Shown: positions 1 to 10,235, numbered from the stretch's first letter. The stretch is 64,000 nt of DNA from an uncultured Sphingomonadaceae bacterium (GCA_947497085.1 CANMFE010000002.1:62001-126000), one strand, 5' to 3'. Notes: generated from the sequence alone by a model not told the origin. Numbers and translations are program-made.

Positions 1-1
1 C

Positions 2-1132
2 GGAATTGCGCATGACTTCAACAATCTGCTCACAATCATATTGGGCAATCTTGATATAGCGCGCAGCCGGCTCAAGAAAGAAGCCTATGAGAAAGCCGAT
101 ATTGCTATTGGCAATGCGCGCGAAGGTGCACAGCGCGCGGCCACACTTACACAAAGGCTGCTTGCATTTGCCCGGCGTCAGTCACTGACCCCGGCCATTA
201 CATCTGTCAACGAACTTATCGATGGCCTGACACCTCTGGCCAAACAGGTGCTCGACGCGCGCCATAGTTTCGATGTCCAGTGCGCGGAGCGTACATGGCC
301 GATCAATATCGATGCGGCGCAGCTTGAAAATGCCATCCTTAACCTGATCGTCAATGCGCGCGATGCGTTTCAGCAGGACAGCGAGAAAGACGCGCGTATC
401 ACGCTGAAAGTCGGCAATTACAGTGTCAGTGAAACAGATAGCGAGCGGTTGGGCAGCCATGCGAGCGGCGGCGACTTTGTCAAAATATGCGTCAGCGACA
501 CCGGGTCAGGTATAGCGGATGACATTGCGGAAAAAATATTTGAACCTTTTTTCACAACAAAGGAAACCGGCAAGGGAACCGGGCTTGGACTGAGTCAGGT
601 GCAGGGCTTTGTGGTGCAATCCGGCGGCTTTGTCACGCTTGATACTGAGATTGGCAGGGGTACGACCATTTCGCTGTGGCTACCCGCTGCCGAGGATCAG
701 GGCGATGTCCCGGTGAGCGGGCCGGTTTCAGCGGCCCATGACGAAATGCCTGCCAAAGACATGGCCGGCAAGTTCGTACTGTTGGTCGAGGACAATCATG
801 ACCTGCGCGGACATGTAGCCGAATTGCTGCGTGAAGAAGGCATGGATGTCACGGAAGCCAGCGAGGGTGAGGAAGCCATCGCCATATTGCGCGGTATGCC
901 GCGAAAACCAGAGCTTGTGCTATCCGATATCCGCATGCCGCGCATGGATGGGCAGCAGCTGGCAGCTCATATCAGAAGCGAATTTCCCGACATCCCGGTC
1001 GTGCTGATGACCGGCTATGCAGGCGGTGAGCTGTCAGGCGATGGCCCGCATGCTGGCCTGCTCAGCAAGCCTTTCTCACCCGATGAACTTATCGGTATGA
1101 TGCGTATACATTTGCTGGGCGAGCAGGACTAG
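2..1132 (+). CDS. Hybrid sensor histidine kinase, 3' part (5' end outside window)
   Basis: The frame is open from the first bases of the window and begins inside the H-box (G-I-A-H-D-F-N-N), so the sensor part and true start lie upstream. The visible 376 residues show the phospho-acceptor His at residue 4, an N-box ([14 protein letters not shown], about 110-123), the ATP-lid motifs SDTGSGI and GKGTGLGLS (about 165-197), then a C-terminal receiver domain from about residue 256. The receiver has its phospho-acceptor Asp in LVLSDIRMP (about 309) and the conserved Lys in SKPFSP. This is the HWE-unlike 'HDFNN' hybrid kinase type. The receiver is the kinase's own C-terminus, so phosphate probably passes His to Asp within the protein. 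Signal and target cannot be read from this segment. Confidence 0.9.
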   Translation, partial: GIAHDFNNLLTIILGNLDIARSRLKKEAYEKADIAIGNAREGAQRAATLTQRLLAFARRQSLTPAITSVNELIDGLTPLAKQVLDARHSFDVQCAERTWPINIDAAQLENAILNLIVNARDAFQQDSEKDARITLKVGNYSVSETDSERLGSHASGGDFVKICVSDTGSGIADDIAEKIFEPFFTTKETGKGTGLGLSQVQGFVVQSGGFVTLDTEIGRGTTISLWLPAAEDQGDVPVSGPVSAAHDEMPAKDMAGKFVLLVEDNHDLRGHVAELLREEGMDVTEASEGEEAIAILRGMPRKPELVLSDIRMPRMDGQQLAAHIRSEFPDIPVVLMTGYAGGELSGDGPHAGLLSKPFSPDELIGMMRIHLLGEQD

Positions 1133-1148
1133 AATCAAGTTCCTGGCC

Positions 1149-3416
1149 CTATTTCACAATCCCCGCTGTTGCCAATAGCGACAGCGTCAGCAGCTCAGAT
1201 GCCGTTGATGACATGGTCGCAATCTGTACCGGTTTTTCCATGCCCACCATCATCGGCCCGACCGTAGCATCGCCGCCCAGCTCGCGCAGGATTTTTGCCG
1301 ACAGGTTAGCCGATTGCAGTCCTGGCATAATCAAAACATTGGCCGGGCTCGACAGGCGGCAGAAAGGATAGTTTTTCATCAGATTGGGGTTAAGCGCAAC
1401 ATCAGGCGCCATTTCGCCTTCATATTCAAAATCAACATCCTTGCCATCCAATATGCCCACGGCATCGCGGATATTGTCGAGCCATTTGCCCGCTGGATTG
1501 CCAAAGGTCGAATAGCTTAAAAATGCCACGCGTGGTTCATGCCCCATGCGGCGGGCAACCGCAGCGGTCTGCTCCGCAATCCAGACAAGCTCATCGGGAC
1601 TGGGCCGTTCATTAACCGTTGTGTCCGCCAAAAAGACGGTGTGGCTGGCCCCTACCATCACGTGGATGCCGAAGGGAACCTGACCCGCTTTCGGATCAAG
1701 TACGCGCCGCACTTCACGCATGGACTGGCTGAATGTCCGGGTAACACCGGTAATCATCGCATCCGCCTCGCCCAGCGCCAGCAGGGTCGCGGCGAACACG
1801 TTGCGTTCCTGATTGACCATGCGCTGCACATCGCGCCGCAAATAGCCGCGCCGGTGCAGGCGCTCATACAGATAATCGACCATCTTCGGGACCAATGGCG
1901 AATTGGCACTATTGTGGATTTCAAAATCACCCGGATTATCGGCCATCAGCTGGTGCAGCTTGTCCAGAACCCGCTTGTCGCGGCCAACCAGTACCGGCGT
2001 GCCATAACCGCCGTCGCGGAACTGGATCGCGGCACGCAGGACGACTTCTTCCTCGGCTTCGGCAAATACCACACGCCTCGGCTTCTTGCGCGCGGTTTCA
2101 TATACCTGTGTCAACACCGACGTGGTCGGATTGAGCCGTGCTTTCAGGTCGTGACGATACCGCACCATGTCGGTAATGTCCTTTTGCGCAACGCCGCTAT
2201 CCATCGCCGCCTGCGCCACGGCCGCAGGGACCACTTCCATAAGGCGCGGGTCAAATGGCGCGGGAATGATATAATCCTCGCCAAATTTATGGGCCGTGCC
2301 GCCATAAGCCGCCGCCACTTCCTCGGCCACCTGTTCGCGCGCCAGCTCGGCAATTGCCTGTGCTGCCGCGATTTTCATCTCGTCATTGATGCGTGTCGCC
2401 CGCACATCAAGTGCGCCGCGAAAAATGAAAGGAAAGCCAAGCACATTATTGACCTGGTTCGGATAATCCGAACGCCCGGTGGCAACAATCGCATCAGGCC
2501 GCGCAGCCTTCGCTTCTGGCGGAGTGATTTCAGGGTCCGGATTGGCCATGGCGAAAATAATCGGCTGTTTCGCCATATCCTTCACCATTTCGGGTTTGAG
2601 CGCACCTGCCGCAGACAGGCCCAGAAACACGTCTGCGCCTTTCAGCGCTTCAGTCAGATCGCGCGCATCGGTTTTTGCCGCATGCGCCGATTTCCACTGG
2701 TCCATGCCCTCTTCGCGCCCCTGATAAATCACGCCAGTGCGGTCACACATGATGACATTGTCATGCGCCACGCCCATCGCCTTGATCAGCTCTGTGCAGG
2801 CAATCGCCGCCGCGCCCGCGCCATTGACCACGACTTTGACATCTTCAACCTTGCGTCCGGTGAGCAGGCAGGCATTGATCAGCCCTGCCGCAGTGATAAT
2901 CGCAGTACCGTGCTGGTCATCATGGAATACCGGGATATTCATCCGCTCACGCAGCGTCTGTTCGATAATGAAACAGGCCGGTGCCGCAATATCTTCCAGG
3001 TTGATGCCGCCAAAGCTTGGCTCCATCAGCTCGACAGCATTGATAAATGCATCCACATCTTCGGTCTTCAACTCAATGTCGATCGAATCGACATCTGCAA
3101 AGCGTTTGAAAAGGACCGCCTTGCCCTCCATCACCGGTTTCGATGCCAGCGCGCCCAGATTGCCCAGACCCAATATCGCAGTGCCGTTGGATATCACTGC
3201 GACAAGATTACCTTTCGCAGTATAATCATACGCCTTGCCCGGATCATCCGCGATAGCGCGGACAGGGACGGCCACACCAGGCGAATAGGCCAGCGACAGG
3301 TCACGCTGCGTCGCCATGGGCTTGGATGCAACAATCTCAATCTTGCCCGGACGTCCATAGCTATGGAACAGCAGGGCTTCACGGTCAGTAAACGGAACGT
3401 TGCTATCGTCAGACAT
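1149..3416 (-). CDS. maeB: NADP-dependent malic enzyme with C-terminal phosphotransacetylase-like domain
   Basis: About 755 residues, the usual size of MaeB. The N-terminal malic domain carries SPGVAVP, the metal-site stretch FHDDQHGTAI and the NAD(P)-fold glycines (VVNGAGAAAIA). From about residue 430 a phosphotransacetylase-like domain follows (VVFAEAEEEVVLRAA, MITGVTRTFSQS). It oxidatively decarboxylates malate to pyruvate; in MaeB proteins the PTA-like half is regulatory, responding to acetyl-CoA-type effectors, not catalytic. I chose the ATG at 3416 because a GGGGAA ribosome site lies about 9 bases before it; an in-frame TTG 18 bases upstream has no such support. It is divergent from mutS, with about 170 bases between them holding both promoters. 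Confidence 0.95.
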   Translation of the reverse strand: MSDDSNVPFTDREALLFHSYGRPGKIEIVASKPMATQRDLSLAYSPGVAVPVRAIADDPGKAYDYTAKGNLVAVISNGTAILGLGNLGALASKPVMEGKAVLFKRFADVDSIDIELKTEDVDAFINAVELMEPSFGGINLEDIAAPACFIIEQTLRERMNIPVFHDDQHGTAIITAAGLINACLLTGRKVEDVKVVVNGAGAAAIACTELIKAMGVAHDNVIMCDRTGVIYQGREEGMDQWKSAHAAKTDARDLTEALKGADVFLGLSAAGALKPEMVKDMAKQPIIFAMANPDPEITPPEAKAARPDAIVATGRSDYPNQVNNVLGFPFIFRGALDVRATRINDEMKIAAAQAIAELAREQVAEEVAAAYGGTAHKFGEDYIIPAPFDPRLMEVVPAAVAQAAMDSGVAQKDITDMVRYRHDLKARLNPTTSVLTQVYETARKKPRRVVFAEAEEEVVLRAAIQFRDGGYGTPVLVGRDKRVLDKLHQLMADNPGDFEIHNSANSPLVPKMVDYLYERLHRRGYLRRDVQRMVNQERNVFAATLLALGEADAMITGVTRTFSQSMREVRRVLDPKAGQVPFGIHVMVGASHTVFLADTTVNERPSPDELVWIAEQTAAVARRMGHEPRVAFLSYSTFGNPAGKWLDNIRDAVGILDGKDVDFEYEGEMAPDVALNPNLMKNYPFCRLSSPANVLIMPGLQSANLSAKILRELGGDATVGPMMVGMEKPVQIATMSSTASELLTLSLLATAGIVK

Positions 3417-3585
3417 ATTTTCAAATTTCCCCAAATCCGGGCGCGGCGTGTTGCGCGCAATAGCGTCTTACGTAGCGTCTAATGTACATAAGCGATAGGG
3501 GAAAATCGCCCAGATGCGGTTTTCAACAACCGGGTTGATGGCGGGGTTTTCATGACTGAACCGCTCGGCTATCGATAGGTACAAG

Positions 3586-6216
3586 ATGTCATCAAAGCAG
3601 AAAAAATCGGGCAAAAAAGCCAAGGGACCCACACCGATGATGGCCCAGTTCCTTGAGTTGAAAGCGCAGGCGGAGGGATGCCTGCTCTTTTACCGCATGG
3701 GTGATTTTTTCGAGCTGTTCTTTGATGATGCCAAGGCAGCTGCGGCCACGCTGGATATTGCGCTTACATCACGCGGCGAACATGATGGGCAGCCTGTGCC
3801 GATGTGCGGCGTACCGGTCCATGCGGCCGAGAGCTATCTCGCCAAACTCATCCGTGCGGGGCACAAGGTGGCAATTGCCGAACAGACCGAGACGCCTGCC
3901 GAAGCCAAGGCGCGCGGATCCAAATCGCTGGTCGCGCGCGACATAGTGCGGTTCGTGACCGCAGGCACGCTAACCGAGGAAAACCTGCTTGATGCACGCC
4001 GCGACAACCGCCTGCTCGCACTCGCCGAGGTGCACGGGGAAACCGGCCTTGCCGTGTGTGATATTTCCACGGGCGCATTTGCCATGATGGCGGTGAATGC
4101 AGACTCGCTGAATGCGGAAATCGCGCGGCTGAACCCCAGCGAAATTATCGCCCCGGAGACCATGGACCTTGCAGGCCTGTCATATGAACCGCGTGCCGCC
4201 CGCGAGTTTGACAGTAGCGCTGCCGATACGGCGCTGCGCGCCCATTTCGAGGTCGCTACGCTGGATAGTTTCGGCGACTTCACCCGCGCAGAGCTCGCGG
4301 CGGCAGGCGGCCTGCTCAAATATCTGGAACATGTCACCAAGGGCAGTCTGCCTTTTTTACAGGCCCCGCAGCGTACTCGAAAAAACGCGTTTCTGCTGAT
4401 CGATGAAGCAACGCGGGAAAGCCTGGAGATACTTGTCGGCACGGACGGAACACGGCGCACCAGCCTGCTTGGCAATATCGATCGCACCGTCACCGGCGCA
4501 GGCGCACGGGCGCTGGCGAATGACCTTGCCGCACCGCTGCGTGACAAGGCCGCGATCCGGGCGCGGCTGGATGTCGTGCGCTGGCTGCATGAAGATCGCC
4601 TGCTGCGTGACAATTTGCGCGATGTGCTGAAATCCATTCCCGATATCGCCCGTGCGCTGGGACGCATCGTGGCACTGCGCGGCAGTCCGCGTGACCTGGG
4701 CCAGATCCGCGATGGGCTGGGTGCCGCGCGCACGCTGCGCGAACAGCTGCGCACACTGGATGGTACGCCCGAGCTTTTGCAGCAATGGCTGCCCGCGCTG
4801 GATGGCCATGGCGCACTTGTCGACCTGCTCCACAATGCGCTTATCGAAACACCACCAACCGAGCGGCAGTCGGGCGGCTATATCAAACCCGGATATGATG
4901 CCGCGCTTGATGAGCTGCGCAATACCGGTAAAAATGCCCGCAGCGCCATCGCCGCGCTGGAGGCAAAATATCGCGCGCAAACCGGTATCAACACGCTCAA
5001 GATCAAGCACAATGCCGTGCTAGGCTATTTTGTCGAAGTGCCCGCACGCCATGGTGACACGCTCATGGCCGAAGATTCGGGCTTCACGCACCGGCAGACA
5101 CTTGCCGGAGCGGTGCGGTTCAACTCCACCGAACTGCACGAAGAAGCCGTGCGCATTGCCGAAGCGGGCGGCCACGCCCTTGCCACCGAAGAGGCGCATT
5201 TTGAAGACCTGATTGAACAGGCCATGGCCCGCAAGGAGGCGATTGCGGCGACCGCCAATACGCTGGCACGCATTGATGTCGCCGCCAGCCATGCCGAGCG
5301 TGCGGCGGAAGGCGGCTGGTGCTGCCCCGAATTTGCGGACACACCGCTACTGGAAATCGAAAATGGCCGTCATCCGGTGGTGGAAGCCGCGCTTGCCAAA
5401 GACAATACGCCATTTGTGGCCAATGATTGCCGTTTACAGCCGGAAGACCGGCTTTGGCTCGTGTCGGGTCCCAATATGGGCGGTAAATCCACGTTTTTGC
5501 GGCAAAATGCATTGATCATATTGCTGGCCCAGGCAGGCGGATTCGTGCCTGCGAGCCGCGCGCGGATGGGCATTGTCGATCGGTTGTTCAGCCGTGTCGG
5601 CGCCTCGGACAATCTGGCCAAGGGCCGTTCCACCTTCATGGTCGAAATGGTCGAAACCGCCGCCATATTGGCACAGGCGACACCCGACAGTTTCGTGATA
5701 TTGGACGAGGTGGGCCGTGGTACTTCCACCTATGACGGGCTGGCGCTGGCATGGGCCGTGGTCGAGGCGGTGCATGAAAGCAATCGCTGCCGCTGCCTGT
5801 TCGCCACCCATTATCATGAACTGACGAGGCTGGCCGAAACGCTGGACGCACTCTCATTGCATCATGTGCGGGCGAAAGAGTGGAAAGGTGAACTGGTACT
5901 GCTGCACGAATTGGCCGAGGGGCCAGCCGACCGCAGCTATGGCCTCGCAGTCGCAAAACTTGCGGGTATATCGAAACCGGTACTGGCCCGTGCCAAAGCT
6001 GTCCTATCCAAGCTGGAGGCAGGACGGGCGGCGACGGGCGGCCTGGCAGCGGGGCTCGACGATTTACCACTATTCGCCGCCTCTATCGCGGAAGAGGAAG
6101 AAGCCGAAAATGATGCGATCCGCGATGCGATTGCCGACATGGATATCGACGCCATGAGCCCGCGCGATGCGCTGGACAAGCTTTATGAGCTAAAAAAGGC
6201 GTTGAGGGAGGAGTAG
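3586..6216 (+). CDS. mutS: DNA mismatch repair protein MutS
   Basis: 876 residues, close to the 853 of E. coli MutS. The N-terminal mismatch-recognition motif is present in [15 protein letters not shown], giving the Phe-x-Glu triad at 41-43. The Walker A site [10 protein letters not shown] lies near residues 627-636, Walker [11 protein letters not shown] near 703, followed by [11 protein letters not shown] and the ATPase His in LFATHYHEL. It binds mispairs and recruits MutL. The extra N-terminal lysine-rich residues ([12 protein letters not shown]) are common in alphaproteobacterial forms. The gene is single, starts at an ATG with a weak AGG site, and ends just before a palindromic repeat. 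Confidence 0.98.
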   Translation: MSSKQKKSGKKAKGPTPMMAQFLELKAQAEGCLLFYRMGDFFELFFDDAKAAAATLDIALTSRGEHDGQPVPMCGVPVHAAESYLAKLIRAGHKVAIAEQTETPAEAKARGSKSLVARDIVRFVTAGTLTEENLLDARRDNRLLALAEVHGETGLAVCDISTGAFAMMAVNADSLNAEIARLNPSEIIAPETMDLAGLSYEPRAAREFDSSAADTALRAHFEVATLDSFGDFTRAELAAAGGLLKYLEHVTKGSLPFLQAPQRTRKNAFLLIDEATRESLEILVGTDGTRRTSLLGNIDRTVTGAGARALANDLAAPLRDKAAIRARLDVVRWLHEDRLLRDNLRDVLKSIPDIARALGRIVALRGSPRDLGQIRDGLGAARTLREQLRTLDGTPELLQQWLPALDGHGALVDLLHNALIETPPTERQSGGYIKPGYDAALDELRNTGKNARSAIAALEAKYRAQTGINTLKIKHNAVLGYFVEVPARHGDTLMAEDSGFTHRQTLAGAVRFNSTELHEEAVRIAEAGGHALATEEAHFEDLIEQAMARKEAIAATANTLARIDVAASHAERAAEGGWCCPEFADTPLLEIENGRHPVVEAALAKDNTPFVANDCRLQPEDRLWLVSGPNMGGKSTFLRQNALIILLAQAGGFVPASRARMGIVDRLFSRVGASDNLAKGRSTFMVEMVETAAILAQATPDSFVILDEVGRGTSTYDGLALAWAVVEAVHESNRCRCLFATHYHELTRLAETLDALSLHHVRAKEWKGELVLLHELAEGPADRSYGLAVAKLAGISKPVLARAKAVLSKLEAGRAATGGLAAGLDDLPLFAASIAEEEEAENDAIRDAIADMDIDAMSPRDALDKLYELKKALREE

Positions 6217-6230
6217 CAAAGCTCTCTATC

Positions 6231-6384
6231 TGTCATTCCAGCGAAGGCTGGAATCCAGATGCCCCAGTGTATGGCGACACATTTGCGGCTTTCGCATGCC
6301 GCTTTATTGATATGCCCCGACCACACGAACCCTTCACAGCCAACCCGTAACCTTATCTGGACCCCAGCCTGCGCTGGGGTGACA
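6231..6384. repeat. REP-like composite palindrome (GCGAAGGCTGG family)
   Basis: The left hairpin is CATTCCAGCGAAGGCTGGAATCC and its 20-base core is TTCCAGCGAAGGCTGGAA. The right hairpin is CCCCAGCCTGCGCTGGGG, closed by terminal TGTCA...TGACA. The roughly 100-base interior resembles that of the element at 12850-13053 (shared CTTATCTGGACCCCAGCC). It lies between the convergent ends of mutS and the nucleoside transporter and may also serve as a terminator. Confidence 0.8.
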
Positions 6385-6414
6385 CATCAGGCGGACATGG
6401 GGTTTATTACGACA

Positions 6415-7746
6415 TCAGTCGGCGGGGGCAGCTGCCGCCTCAACTTCACCCTCAGCCGGCGCATCGGTCTCCGTTGGAGCTTCCACTGCCACCGGCTCTC
6501 TTACCACCGCACCCGCAGCATCCGGCGTAATCAGCAACCCCGCCAGCGCCGCGCTCATCAGGTTGGCGAGTGAGCCCGCCGCCAATGCTTTCAGGCCCAG
6601 TTTCGCAATCATCGGCCGCTGGGTCGGGGCAAGGCCGCCCGTCACCGCCATCTGGATGGCGATCGAGCTGAAATTCGCAAAGCCGCACAGCGCAAACGTT
6701 GCGATGGCCACTGTCAGCGGGGACAACCCCTCGGCATTGCCCAGATCGATAAAGGCGACAAATTCGTTCAGCACCACTTTGGTCCCGAACAGGCCGCCTG
6801 CCCTGAGCGCCTCATCCCACGGCACACCGAGCAGGTACATGATCGGCGCAAAGATATAGCCGATAATCTGCTGGAAGCTCAGATCACCATAGCCGAACCA
6901 GCCGCCAATACCGCCAACGATGCCATTGGCCAGCGCCACCAGCGCCACGAAAGCCAGCACCATGGCGCCCACGGCCACGGCCAGCTTTACGCCAGTCTGC
7001 GCGCCCATCGCCGCTGCCATGATCACATTGGCCGGTTTTTCATCCTCATATTCCACCGCCTGGATATTGCTGTCATCGACTATCTCATCGGGGTTGTCGG
7101 GCATAATGATCTTGGCCATCAAAATGCCGCCGGGCGCGGACATGAATGCCGCGGCCAGCAGGTAATCGATGCGGATACCCATGGCGGCATAGGCGGCGAG
7201 AATAGTACCCGCCACGCCCGCCATGCCGACGCTCATCACCGTGAACAGCTGCGAGGGTTTAAGGTCCGCCAGATACGGCTTGATGACCAACGGGGATTCG
7301 CTTTGCCCGACAAAGATATTGGCCGCGCTGCACAGGCTTTCCACCTTGGAAATGCCGATGATTTTCTGGATCGCGCCGCCCACCCATTTGATGATGAACT
7401 GCATGATGCCCAGATAGTAAAGCACCGAAATCAGTGCCGAGAAAAAGATGATGACCGGCAAGGCCTGAATCGCGAAATTCTGCCCCAGCTCATCCGATGC
7501 CAGCGCGCCAAACAGGAACGCCGTGCCTTCATTGGCATAGGAAAGCAGGTTTGACACCCCCTGCGACATGCCCTGTATCGCGGCCTTGCCCCAGGGGACA
7601 TAGAGCACCAGCACAGCAATGCCCGCCTGTAGCGCAAACGCCGCGCCCACGACACGCAGGCGGATATTGCGGCGATTGCTCGACAACAGCAACGCAATGC
7701 CGATTATAATGGCGATTCCGATCAGGCTCATCAGGTAGCGGTTCAT
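6415..7746 (-). CDS. nupC: Concentrative nucleoside transporter (CNT family, NupC-like)
   Basis: 443 residues with many hydrophobic segments. CNT-family signatures are readable: FVGQSESPLVIKPYL, SAPGGILMAKIIMP, GLFGTKVVLNEFVAF and GFANFSSIAIQ. The protein imports nucleosides with a cation (proton or sodium) across the inner membrane. The last 25 residues are a Glu/Ala/Pro-rich hydrophilic tail absent from E. coli NupC. The ATG at 7746 is preceded by a strong GGGGGAA site; upstream in-frame codons run into a palindromic repeat and read as repeat-derived residues, so the longer frame is not used. Substrate range is not determinable here. Confidence 0.93.
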   Translation of the reverse strand: MNRYLMSLIGIAIIIGIALLLSSNRRNIRLRVVGAAFALQAGIAVLVLYVPWGKAAIQGMSQGVSNLLSYANEGTAFLFGALASDELGQNFAIQALPVIIFFSALISVLYYLGIMQFIIKWVGGAIQKIIGISKVESLCSAANIFVGQSESPLVIKPYLADLKPSQLFTVMSVGMAGVAGTILAAYAAMGIRIDYLLAAAFMSAPGGILMAKIIMPDNPDEIVDDSNIQAVEYEDEKPANVIMAAAMGAQTGVKLAVAVGAMVLAFVALVALANGIVGGIGGWFGYGDLSFQQIIGYIFAPIMYLLGVPWDEALRAGGLFGTKVVLNEFVAFIDLGNAEGLSPLTVAIATFALCGFANFSSIAIQMAVTGGLAPTQRPMIAKLGLKALAAGSLANLMSAALAGLLITPDAAGAVVREPVAVEAPTETDAPAEGEVEAAAAPAD

Positions 7747-7793
7747 GTCATTCCCCCGAATGTGTGCGCCACTGACGCAGCATGTATTAAATA

Positions 7794-7940
7794 CGTCATC
7801 CTGAACTTGTTTCAGGATCCATGGCTCAGTTACATGCGGTTCCCGAAATGACGAGCATAGCTTCGCCGCAAGCACATCGCCTTATCTGCAAAAACTGCAA
7901 ATAGTTTTAAAATGGATCCTGAAACAAGTTCAGGATGACG
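7794..7940. repeat. Inverted repeat element with perfect 29-base arms (CATCCTGAAC family)
   Basis: The arms at 7794-7822 and 7912-7940 are exact reverse complements, 29 of 29 bases. Each arm itself contains the small hairpin CCTGAACTTGTTTCAGG. The spacer is 89 bases. This is the well-known sphingomonad and alphaproteobacterial CATCCTGAACTTGTTTCAGG motif type. It lies in the divergent gap between nupC and the VUT transporter gene. Confidence 0.85.
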
Positions 7941-8025
7941 GTGAACTGAAAACTGTCCTAACCATAACCATTCGCTCAGGTAAAGCTTCCAGTATGTGGA
8001 TAAAAATAGGGCCAGTGATACTTCG

Positions 8026-8051
8026 CGCCTTTTCACGGGAGCCAAAAGGCG
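8026..8051 (+). promoter_or_regulatory. Leader hairpin before the queuosine-precursor transporter
   Basis: An 8-bp perfect stem, CGCCTTTT / AAAAGGCG, closes a 10-base loop (CACGGGAGCC) and ends 13 bases before the ATG at 8065. It could hide or frame the ribosome site. Queuosine transport genes are often under preQ1 riboswitches, but I could not fit this hairpin to a preQ1-I, II or III consensus, so regulation is only suggested. Confidence 0.35.
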
Positions 8052-8064
8052 ATAACAATCCGAA

Positions 8065-8805
8065 ATGACCGATACACAACATTCCGAACTGAACGACGCT
8101 GGCGTGCATGTCACAGCTGCGGCTCTATCCACTCAGACGCAGGATGAAGGCATATTGTCCAGCCGGACAATCTCGCTCTCGCTGCTGGTATTCGCGCTGC
8201 TTTATGGCGGAATGACCGTACTTGCAGGTGTGGTCGGCAATAAACAGGTTGCACTCGGGCCGCTCGCTGTCGAAGCGGGGATTTTCCCGTTCCTGATGCT
8301 GGTCATGCTCTCCAGCGCGGTGGCCGAGCTGCATGGCCGGGCCATGGCCAACCGTTTCGTCATACTTGGCTTTGTGCCGCTCATCGCTTCCATGCTGTTT
8401 ATCCTGCTGGTGCTGGCTCTGCCCGCTGCCGATGAAATGGACCCGGAACGCCTGGCCGCATTTGAAATGGTTGTAGGCCAAAGCCCGAGGCTGATGGCGG
8501 CAGGCATTGTTGCCTATGGCACATCGCAATTCCTGAACGTCACGATTTTCAGCATGCTGCGTGGCAGCGGTGAAGGCAAGTTTGTGGCCGTACGCGGCGC
8601 CATTGCCAGCGCGCTCAGCCAGGTGGTGGACACATTGCTGTTTATCACCATCGCCTTTTATGGTGTGTTCCCGATTGCGACGCTGATGGGCGGACAGATG
8701 CTGGCCAAGGTTGTGCTGTCCTTTGTTGTTGTTCCCTTCCTGATCGTATTTCTGGTCCGGCTGGGCAAATGGCTCGATTCTGGTGCAGCCGTGCGGCAGA
8801 TATGA
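8065..8805 (+). CDS. yhhQ: Queuosine precursor transporter (VUT family, YhhQ-like)
   Basis: 246 residues with about six hydrophobic segments after a hydrophilic N-terminus of about 40 residues. The VUT signature is clear: early SLLVFALLYGGMTVLAGVVGNK, the acidic membrane motif AVAELHG, and VRGAIASALSQVVDTLLF. Members import queuosine precursors (preQ0/preQ1 or queuine) used to modify the tRNA wobble base. The N-terminal extension is longer than in E. coli YhhQ. The start ATG is the first Met of the conserved frame. Downstream, a large palindrome separates it from argB, so co-transcription with argB is uncertain. Confidence 0.85.
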   Translation: MTDTQHSELNDAGVHVTAAALSTQTQDEGILSSRTISLSLLVFALLYGGMTVLAGVVGNKQVALGPLAVEAGIFPFLMLVMLSSAVAELHGRAMANRFVILGFVPLIASMLFILLVLALPAADEMDPERLAAFEMVVGQSPRLMAAGIVAYGTSQFLNVTIFSMLRGSGEGKFVAVRGAIASALSQVVDTLLFITIAFYGVFPIATLMGGQMLAKVVLSFVVVPFLIVFLVRLGKWLDSGAAVRQI

Positions 8806-8816
8806 TTATTTTACTG

Positions 8817-8924
8817 CATCCGCTCACCCTGAGCCTGTCGAAGAGGGGTGGCAAAACCCCCTTCGACTACCTGCTTGCAGCAGTCGCTCAGGACAGGCTT
8901 CGACAGGCTCAGGGTGAGCGGATG
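8817..8924. repeat. Inverted repeat with perfect 27-base arms (GAGCCTGTCGAAG family)
   Basis: The arms at 8817-8843 and 8898-8924 are exact reverse complements (27 of 27). The 54-base spacer contains a second hairpin of the same style: GTCGAAGAGGGGT pairs with ACCCCCCTTCGAC-like bases, and CTGCTTGCAGCAG follows. It lies between yhhQ and argB on the coding strand. The related element at 39430-39503 shares GAGCCTGTCGAAG and CTTCGACAGGCTC. Confidence 0.85.
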
Positions 8925-8959
8925 TTTACATTTGCGGTCCAAAATATTGGAATCAGAAC

Positions 8960-9874
8960 ATGACGGGCAACGCCCACGACCCCGCCATGCTCGCCAAGGC
9001 GGAAACACTGACCGAGGCCCTGCCCTATCTGCAGCGCTATGCCGGCAAGACATTTGTGGTAAAATATGGCGGCCATGCCATGGGCGATGCAGACCTTGCC
9101 CGCAATTTTGCCGAGGATATCGTCCTGTTAAAAGCCGTGGGCATCAACCCCGTTGTCGTCCATGGCGGCGGCCCGCAGATCGGTGCGATGCTGAAGCGCG
9201 TGGGCGTCGAGAGCAAATTTGTCGACGGGCTGCGCGTGACGGACAAGGAAACGGCGGAAGTCGCCGAAATGGTTCTGTCGGGCGCGATCAATAAAGAGCT
9301 TGTGCAGTGGATCACCACCGCCGGCGGTCAGGCTATCGGCATTAGCGGCAAGGATGGTGGTTTTGTAAAGGCGCGCAAGCTGCGCCGCACCGCGCGCGAC
9401 CCCGATAGCAATATTGAACGCATTGTCGACCTGGGCTTTGTGGGCGAACCAAGCGAAGTTGATTGCAGCGTGCTGGAAAGCCTCTCCGCAGCGGGCATGA
9501 TCCCCGTCATCGCGCCGATTGGCGTGGGGCCGGACGGGCAGACCTACAACATCAACGCCGATACCATGGCAGGCGCGATTGCCGGGGCGTTAAAGGCTGC
9601 GCGGCTGTTCCTGCTCACCGATGTTGCGGGCGTGCTCGACAAAGAAGGGCATATGATATCCGACCTTGATCCGGCGAAAATTGAACAGTTGCAGAGTGAC
9701 GGCACAATCAGCGGCGGCATGATCCCCAAGCTGGAAACCTGTGTAAAGGCAGTGAACCAGCGCGTTGACGCGGCTGTCATTCTCGACGGACGGGTGCCGC
9801 ATGCGATGCTGCTTGAATTTTTCACCGAAAAAGGCGCAGGCACATTGGTGCGCCGTGTGGCGCAGGACCAATAA
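8960..9874 (+). CDS. argB: Acetylglutamate kinase
   Basis: 304 residues, the normal size. It phosphorylates N-acetylglutamate in the second step of arginine synthesis in the cytosol. Visible family motifs are [11 protein letters not shown] (phosphate-binding Lys), [11 protein letters not shown], the substrate loop [19 protein letters not shown], and [14 protein letters not shown] with [10 protein letters not shown] near the nucleotide site. An N-terminal helix of about 20 residues precedes the first strand, as in arginine-inhibited hexameric forms, so feedback inhibition is likely but inferred. It stands alone, about 70 bases before yggT. Confidence 0.97.
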   Translation: MTGNAHDPAMLAKAETLTEALPYLQRYAGKTFVVKYGGHAMGDADLARNFAEDIVLLKAVGINPVVVHGGGPQIGAMLKRVGVESKFVDGLRVTDKETAEVAEMVLSGAINKELVQWITTAGGQAIGISGKDGGFVKARKLRRTARDPDSNIERIVDLGFVGEPSEVDCSVLESLSAAGMIPVIAPIGVGPDGQTYNINADTMAGAIAGALKAARLFLLTDVAGVLDKEGHMISDLDPAKIEQLQSDGTISGGMIPKLETCVKAVNQRVDAAVILDGRVPHAMLLEFFTEKGAGTLVRRVAQDQ

Positions 9875-9947
9875 AGCCCGTTGCCTATAGGGGTGTTAGT
9901 AGGCTATAACACCTGAAATTGAATTACTTGCCACAGGATAGCCGTAA

Positions 9948-10229
9948 ATGCTCATGATACTTCAGATACTTAGCCTTCTTGTCAATGTCATCGTGATGCT
10001 TGTCATCGTGCAGTTCATCATCAGCCTGCTGGTGATGTTCAACGTTGTCAGCATGCAGAACCCGGCCGTGTCGGCGATTTATTCGTCGTTCGACATGATC
10101 CTCGCCCCATTGCTCAATCCTATCCGCAAGATGATGCCTGATACTGGCGCCATTGACCTGTCCCCGCTGGTGCTCATTATCGGCTTGCAAATCCTGATGA
10201 TTGTCATCGGCAATCTGGCCGTATATTAG
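9948..10229 (+). CDS. YggT family inner-membrane protein
   Basis: 93 residues with two hydrophobic segments (about 3-35 and 70-93) joined by a conserved loop containing PLLNPIRKMMP and the pre-helix DLSPLVLIIGLQIL. This is one YggT repeat; E. coli YggT has two. Members are implicated in cell division, osmotic tolerance or membrane organisation in several bacteria, but the molecular role is unsettled. The stop is 6 bases before the folD start, so the two are likely co-transcribed. Confidence 0.9.
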   Translation: MLMILQILSLLVNVIVMLVIVQFIISLLVMFNVVSMQNPAVSAIYSSFDMILAPLLNPIRKMMPDTGAIDLSPLVLIIGLQILMIVIGNLAVY

Positions 10230-10235
10230 GGCCTT

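Noticed and set aside
1539-3482. A 647-codon open frame on the plus strand opposite the malic enzyme gene
   Set aside because: It is antisense to a fully conserved MaeB, has a His/Arg/Ile-rich composition with no domain, and arises from the codon bias of the real gene.
3834-4835. 333-codon minus-strand frame inside mutS (and several similar frames within ileS, dxs and clpB)
   Set aside because: Ser/Arg/Ala-rich translations without domains, opposite well-conserved genes; typical antisense shadows in GC-rich DNA.
7741-7875. 43-residue N-terminal extension of the nucleoside transporter
   Set aside because: The extra codons read through a palindromic repeat and the real start has a strong GGGGGAA site.
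7947-8064. PreQ1 riboswitch before the VUT transporter
   Set aside because: The A-rich tail and pseudoknot partners of preQ1-I and the layout of preQ1-II/III could not be drawn; only a plain hairpin is seen.
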